NCBI GenBank assembly: GCA_041619575.1 | Contig: JBFKDP010000134.1 | Span: 1-9,906 of the forward strand | Length of the DNA: 9,906 bases | Direction of reading: 5' to 3' | From: Litorivivens sp041619575 | GTDB lineage: Bacteria; Pseudomonadota; Gammaproteobacteria; Pseudomonadales; Spongiibacteraceae | In this document: positions 6,470-9,906 of the stretch, piece by piece | Numbering within the stretch: the first letter of the stretch is position 1 | How the letters are laid out: every line of letters starts with the position of its first letter | Notes under the pieces: generated by a model | What the model was told of the DNA's origin: nothing | What the model saw: only the letters and a program-made list of their open reading frames with translations | Databases searched by the model: none | Made by a program: the position numbers and the translations under genes

Positions 6470-6545
6470 TCCGCCTTAGCTCAGTTGGTAGAGCAAATGA
6501 CTGTTAATCATTGGGTCGCTGGTTCGAGCCCAGCAGGCGGAGCCA
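6470..6545 (+). tRNA. tRNA-Asn (anticodon GTT)
   Basis: A complete cloverleaf of 76 nt. The acceptor stem TCCGCCT (6470-6476) pairs perfectly with AGGCGGA (6535-6541). The D arm starts TAGCTCAG, the anticodon stem is AATGA/TCATT with loop CTGTTAA, and the T loop is TTCGAGC. The anticodon GTT is at 6503-6505. The discriminator is G (6542) and CCA is encoded (6543-6545). No duplicated 3' end or integrase gene is seen nearby, so it does not look like an occupied integration site within this window. Confidence 0.98.
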
Positions 6546-6550
6546 AACAA

Positions 6551-6588
6551 AAAAAGGGCTTACATGAGAATTCATGTAAGCCCTTTTT
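6551..6588. terminator. Strong bidirectional terminator
   Basis: A 17-bp perfect inverted repeat (6551-6567 with 6572-6588) has a 4-nt loop. Its outer five pairs are A:T, so a T-run follows the GC-containing stem on both strands. On the + strand it ends the tRNA-Asn transcript 5 bases after CCA. On the minus strand it lies about 80 bases after the stop of the acyl-CoA synthetase gene and keeps that transcript from running antisense through tRNA-Asn. Confidence 0.93.
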
Positions 6589-6669
6589 GTCATCCATGCG
6601 GCGACTTTACACTCTTGATCCTCGTCAAACACGGTATACCCCTGCGACACGTTTACCGCAGGCTAGGGT

Positions 6670-8295
6670 CTAGCTCCGCAACTCTCGTCGCAAGATTTTG
6701 CCCACCGCCGATTTGGGCAGCTCATCCATAAAGGTCACGGTTTTGGGTATTTTGTAGCCCGTGAGGTGTTGGCGGCAAAAGCCCTTCAACTCTGCTTCGC
6801 TGAGATCGGGATTTTTGCTCACAGCATACAGCGCCACGGCTTCACCGCTTTTTGAGTCTGGCTTGCCGATCACCGCCGCTTCAACAATGTCCGGATGTTC
6901 GTAAACAACGTTTTCAATCTCATTGGGGTAAACGTTGAAACCGGAAACAATAATCATGTCTTTGAGTCTGTCGACGATCCGAAAATAGCCATCGGGTTCA
7001 CGGACGGCGACGTCGCCAGTACGGAAAAAGCCCTCTGCATCAATGGATTCTGCCGTGGCCTCCGGCCGCTTCCAGTAGCCTCGCATTACCTGACCACCGC
7101 GAACAACCAGTTCGCCCTCCTGACCGTCAGGTACTTCGTTACCCTCCGCGTCGACAATTTTAACTTCCTCGCCAAGCTGGGCCTTACCGACAGTACCAAG
7201 ACGGTTGTGCCCGTGGGTATTCACGCTGACAACGGCAGCCGTCTCAGACAAGCCATAGCCCTCAAAGAGCTTGGTGTCGGTACGGGCAATCCATTCCTTG
7301 GCGACTTCAGGTACAAGCGCAGCCCCACCGACAATCGTGCCGCGATTGTGACTCCAGTCGATCTCGTCAAACTTCGGATTCTGAAGCATACCGACCAACA
7401 TGGTATTGACGGCGGCAAAACCCGTAAACGGGTAGGACTTCATAATATCCATCATGCCATCAAGATTCCGCGGATCAGGGATCAGAACCGACTGCCCTCC
7501 ACTAGCAAAGTTGCCGATGAGGTATAGCGTAAAACCAAATATGTGATAAATGGGCAGTGGTGCAATCAAAATCTCTTCTGTATGTTCACTATAGTCAGGG
7601 TCGTCGGCCTTCATGGCTTCAGCCTGGTGAACGTAGGTGTAGAGATTCCCGTGCGTCAGCATTGCGCCCTTGGCTACACCTGTTGTGCCTCCGGTGTACT
7701 GCAGCACCGCAACTTCTTGCATACCGGCTTCACAAACCGGTATATCGGCATCTGCCCCGCTATCTAACGTTTCAGGAAAGGTCACCAATCTGAGCTGCTG
7801 AGCCAGGGGCGTTTCCGGAGCGGGCTGAGGCTCAATCATGTCGAAGATATTGGTGACAATCAGTGTTTCAACCTGCGTATTGGGCAAGACCTTTTCCGCC
7901 GTGGGCAGGAATTCGCTGAGCATAAGCACGGCTCGCGCGCCTGAATCTGTAAGCTGATGCTCCAGCTCGCGTTCGGTGTACAGTGGATTGGTATTTACGA
8001 GCACCAGCCCAGCACGCAAAATGCCCCAGGCCGCCACGGGATACTGCATCAGATTTGGCAACTGAATCGCTACGCGATCACCGGGCTGCAGGCCACCATC
8101 GCCACGCAGCCAAGCAGCGAATGCCCGGCTTTTGTGCTCCAGCTCGGCAAAAGTCATATCCTGACCGAGTGCATTAAATGCGATACGGTCTGCGTACTTC
8201 ACTACCGTAGAATCAAAAATATCCAGCAGGTTCTTGTGGCCGGCCTCGGTCAGGCTTTCGACAACATGGTCACAGTAGGCAAATCGATCACTCAT
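6670..8295 (-). CDS. fadD: Long-chain fatty acid--CoA ligase (FadD-like acyl-CoA synthetase)
   Basis: A 541-aa adenylate-forming enzyme that activates fatty acids to acyl-CoA through an acyl-AMP intermediate, feeding beta-oxidation or lipid synthesis at the inner face of the membrane. Core motifs are present in order: P-loop YTGGTTGVAKG (200-210), GYGLSET (346-352), RTGD (425-428), the hinge and linker DRLKDMIIVSGFNVYPNEIE (442-461), and the C-terminal PKSAVGKI with catalytic Lys533. The FVYPNE-like hinge and NTNPLYT (101-107) are typical of FadD-type ligases, so long-chain acids are the likely substrates, although medium-chain relatives cannot be excluded. The ATG has AAAGGAG at 8307-8313 with a rather long 11-base spacer. 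The gene has its own upstream gap and appears monocistronic. The fadD name rests on family resemblance; many related bacteria carry several paralogues. Confidence 0.88.
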   Translation of the reverse strand: MSDRFAYCDHVVESLTEAGHKNLLDIFDSTVVKYADRIAFNALGQDMTFAELEHKSRAFAAWLRGDGGLQPGDRVAIQLPNLMQYPVAAWGILRAGLVLVNTNPLYTERELEHQLTDSGARAVLMLSEFLPTAEKVLPNTQVETLIVTNIFDMIEPQPAPETPLAQQLRLVTFPETLDSGADADIPVCEAGMQEVAVLQYTGGTTGVAKGAMLTHGNLYTYVHQAEAMKADDPDYSEHTEEILIAPLPIYHIFGFTLYLIGNFASGGQSVLIPDPRNLDGMMDIMKSYPFTGFAAVNTMLVGMLQNPKFDEIDWSHNRGTIVGGAALVPEVAKEWIARTDTKLFEGYGLSETAAVVSVNTHGHNRLGTVGKAQLGEEVKIVDAEGNEVPDGQEGELVVRGGQVMRGYWKRPEATAESIDAEGFFRTGDVAVREPDGYFRIVDRLKDMIIVSGFNVYPNEIENVVYEHPDIVEAAVIGKPDSKSGEAVALYAVSKNPDLSEAELKGFCRQHLTGYKIPKTVTFMDELPKSAVGKILRRELRS

Positions 8296-8664
8296 GGGAC
8301 GGTGAACTCCTTTATTGTTTTATGCTCAGTTACTGATTACCGGTGCCGCCACAACCATAGCAGACGGATCAAACTTACCGCGCAATACCTATAGTTATTG
8401 ATTAATTATGCGCTGAATTTTGTGCAAAACACCGTATGGAACGCCAACCGGGGGCTGAGTTCAGTAAATGCCCAGTCTCATCAATTTGACGTCACAGCGT
8501 CGATCATAGTGATTTTGCTAGCCAATACCACGACCTGAGATGTCAAGGAGGCTCGAGCGCCGATACGATTTTCGCCAGCCGCTTGGCACCTCAGGGCTCC
8601 AGCCCCTTACCCGTGCCTTTATACTTAAAACTAGTACTTCCAATGTCTCCGCTATGCTGCAAAA
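8296..8664. other. Non-coding gap between two minus-strand genes
   Basis: This 369-base gap holds no convincing gene on either strand. Seen in it are a palindromic CAATA-N8-TATTG at 8383-8400 (possible operator), an extended -10-like TGCTATGGT on the minus strand (8354-8362) that could start the acyl-CoA synthetase transcript, and a GC-rich branched hairpin at 8585-8617 (GGCAC/GTGCC enclosing GGGCT/AGCCC) downstream of the transporter stop. None matches a known RNA family that I recognise. Confidence 0.6.
8585..8617 (-). terminator. Possible terminator hairpin of the transporter gene
   Basis: An outer stem GGCAC (8585-8589) with GTGCC (8613-8617) encloses an inner stem GGGCT (8594-8598) with AGCCC (8601-8605). 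It lies about 48 bases beyond the transporter stop. No T-run follows on the minus strand, so termination would not be classic intrinsic. Confidence 0.3.
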
Positions 8665-9906
8665 TCAGCGTTGCAAGGCGCTCTTAATCTGCCTGTAGCG
8701 CGCTGCATCCAGAGGGTAGCGATTGAGAATGATCAGCACAAAGACAAAGAGAAAGGTCAGTAAGGGCCCAGCCACAATCGCCAGTCGATTGACCGAGTCC
8801 GAGGCCACATCCGCTGGCGCGGCACCACGCGGGAATGCAATGAGATCCAGCGCTATACCAGCAAAAAAACTGCCCAAACCGTAACTGGCCTTGGTTGCAA
8901 AAGAGCGGGCGGCAAAAAACAGACCTTCTTCGCGCCGCCCCGTGCTGACCTCGTGTTCATCCGCCGTGTCAGAAAGCATAGAGTCGAGCAAAATCACAAA
9001 AGCGATAAAAAAGCCCTGCGCTACTCCATTGAACAGATACACCAGCCAAAGCTTGGCAGATACATCCATGCCATCAAATCCACCCCCGAGGAATAACAAC
9101 ATAGGGGTGGACGACAACAGAGCTCCCAATAGTGCGCACAGGCCTGAAGCCAGGCGCTTGTCCAGCTTTCGCGAAAGCCCTTGAGCGATGGCGGAGGCCA
9201 GCACAATACCTATCAGGGGAGAAGTAGAAATCAGGGCCAGCTGCCGGGAATCAAAACCAAACACATAGGTCGCCACATAGACCAGTAGCGTCAGGCTTAC
9301 ACCGGCAAGCACATTAAACATCAATGTCGCACAAAACAGCACACGAAATGCCCGCTCTCGCAACGTGGTAAAGACGGCAACAACGGCAAACAGAGAATGT
9401 CGCGTGCTGTGTCGCTCGGCCGGCGCCTTGAGTGTGGGAATAAAGTGAAAGGTGCTCGCAATACACCACAGCATTGCGACCGAGCCTAAAAGACCGACAA
9501 AGACACCGAAACCACCGTAGTTCGCGGGATTCAGCATACCATTACTGAAATTCTCAGTAGCCGGAAAAAACAGCGCGAAACCCGCAACCGAGACGACCAG
9601 ACTGCCAAAGTAGGCAAAAAATACGCGGTAACCGATTAGCGAGGTGCGCTCATGATAATCGCGAACGATCTCGGCACCGAGCGACAAGTGAGGTACAAAA
9701 AACAAGGTCAGCATCAATCGTACGGCAACGGCTCCCCCCAGCAACCAGCAAAACAGCCCCGTTTGCCCCAATGCCTCGGGGGGGTTAAACAGTAATACAA
9801 CCGCAATGCCAAATGGCACACTGCCTGCCAGCATAAAGGGGTGACGTCGGCCCCAGCGTGAGCGCCAGTTGTCCGAGACCTGCCCTATCATCGGGTCGGT
9901 AACGGC
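8665..9906 (-). CDS. GPH/MFS_2 family sodium:sugar-type symporter, 5' end missing
   Basis: A membrane transporter of the glycoside-pentoside-hexuronide:cation symporter family (MFS_2). The ATG at 9891 is not the true start: the frame stays open to the window edge, reading AVTDP before M-I-G-Q-V-S-D. Together these give the family's TM2/loop signature (D-P-x-I-G-x-x-S-D-x-x-x-S-R-W-G-R-R-x-P-F). TM1 and part of TM2 therefore lie outside. About ten hydrophobic segments remain, for example near residues 19-35, 45-66, 91-109, 127-147, 183-210, 219-237, 247-268, 280-303, 335-352 and 371-389, counted from the internal Met. The conserved cytoplasmic loop SDTADEHEVSTGRREEG (307-323) is present. The family moves sugars or similar solutes with Na+ or H+; the substrate is not deducible, and no sugar enzyme lies beside it in the window. 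Confidence 0.87.
   Translation of the reverse strand, partial: AVTDPMIGQVSDNWRSRWGRRHPFMLAGSVPFGIAVVLLFNPPEALGQTGLFCWLLGGAVAVRLMLTLFFVPHLSLGAEIVRDYHERTSLIGYRVFFAYFGSLVVSVAGFALFFPATENFSNGMLNPANYGGFGVFVGLLGSVAMLWCIASTFHFIPTLKAPAERHSTRHSLFAVVAVFTTLRERAFRVLFCATLMFNVLAGVSLTLLVYVATYVFGFDSRQLALISTSPLIGIVLASAIAQGLSRKLDKRLASGLCALLGALLSSTPMLLFLGGGFDGMDVSAKLWLVYLFNGVAQGFFIAFVILLDSMLSDTADEHEVSTGRREEGLFFAARSFATKASYGLGSFFAGIALDLIAFPRGAAPADVASDSVNRLAIVAGPLLTFLFVFVLIILNRYPLDAARYRQIKSALQR

Noticed and set aside
5956..6507. Open frame of 183 codons on the + strand opposite the uvrB start and across tRNA-Asn
   Set aside because: It is antisense to conserved uvrB codons and runs into the tRNA. It has no ribosome site and no family resemblance.
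6470..6545. tRNA-Asn as a possible integration site of a mobile element
   Set aside because: No integrase, no repeated tRNA 3' end and no foreign-looking genes occur next to it in this window.
6895..7527. Open frame of 210 codons on the + strand opposite the acyl-CoA synthetase gene
   Set aside because: It is explained by the codon bias of the minus-strand gene. The translation has no recognisable domain.
1..9906. A clustered novel system (defence island, biosynthetic cluster, CRISPR, toxin-antitoxin)
   Set aside because: The genes are mostly separate, individually recognisable housekeeping or accessory genes on alternating strands. No repeats or gene groupings suggest a joint system.

Overview
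The window looks like ordinary chromosomal DNA of a gammaproteobacterium, probably a marine or oligotrophic one. The evidence is a full-length UvrB, tRNAs that encode their own CCA end, a DUF2780 protein, a DUF4382 lipoprotein, a CPXCG-type cysteine-rich mini-protein, and a metal-dependent amidohydrolase beside fatty-acid activation and GPH-type transport genes. Relatives of the Halieaceae/Spongiibacteraceae (OM60/NOR5-like) lineage are my best guess. This is inference from gene content, not a phylogenetic placement.

Layout: (1) 1-440 holds the 3' end of a DUF2780 gene (+) and a GC hairpin between convergent genes. (2) 440-1660 is an amidohydrolase-2 gene (-). (3) 1661-2013 is a divergent regulatory region with a long imperfect inverted repeat and a candidate promoter on each side. 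(4) 2014-2991 is a DUF4382 lipoprotein gene (+) followed by a terminator-like hairpin. (5) 3316-3723 is a stand-alone two-CBS-domain protein (+), facing a small CPXCG zinc-ribbon-like gene at 3731-3922 (-). (6) 4098-4174 is tRNA-Val(GAC) (-) with a very good promoter lying just past the uvrB stop codon. (7) 4285-6309 is uvrB (-). (8) 6470-6545 is tRNA-Asn(GTT) (+), divergent from uvrB, closed by a very strong bidirectional terminator. (9) 6670-8295 is a FadD-like long-chain acyl-CoA synthetase (-). (10) 8296-8664 is a non-coding gap. (11) 8665-9906 is a GPH/MFS_2 sugar-type symporter (-) that runs off the right edge.

The genes do not form one pathway. They are mostly single transcription units with their own signals: nucleotide excision repair (uvrB), translation (two tRNAs), fatty-acid activation, an envelope lipoprotein, a possible adenylate-sensing CBS protein and a transporter. 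I found no mobile element, CRISPR array, toxin-antitoxin pair, phage gene or defence-like cluster, and no convincing previously undescribed system. The points most worth checking are the inverted repeat over the amidohydrolase promoter, the structured leader of the lipoprotein gene, the absence of a recognisable LexA box at uvrB, and three reading frames whose proper start is not their longest extension.
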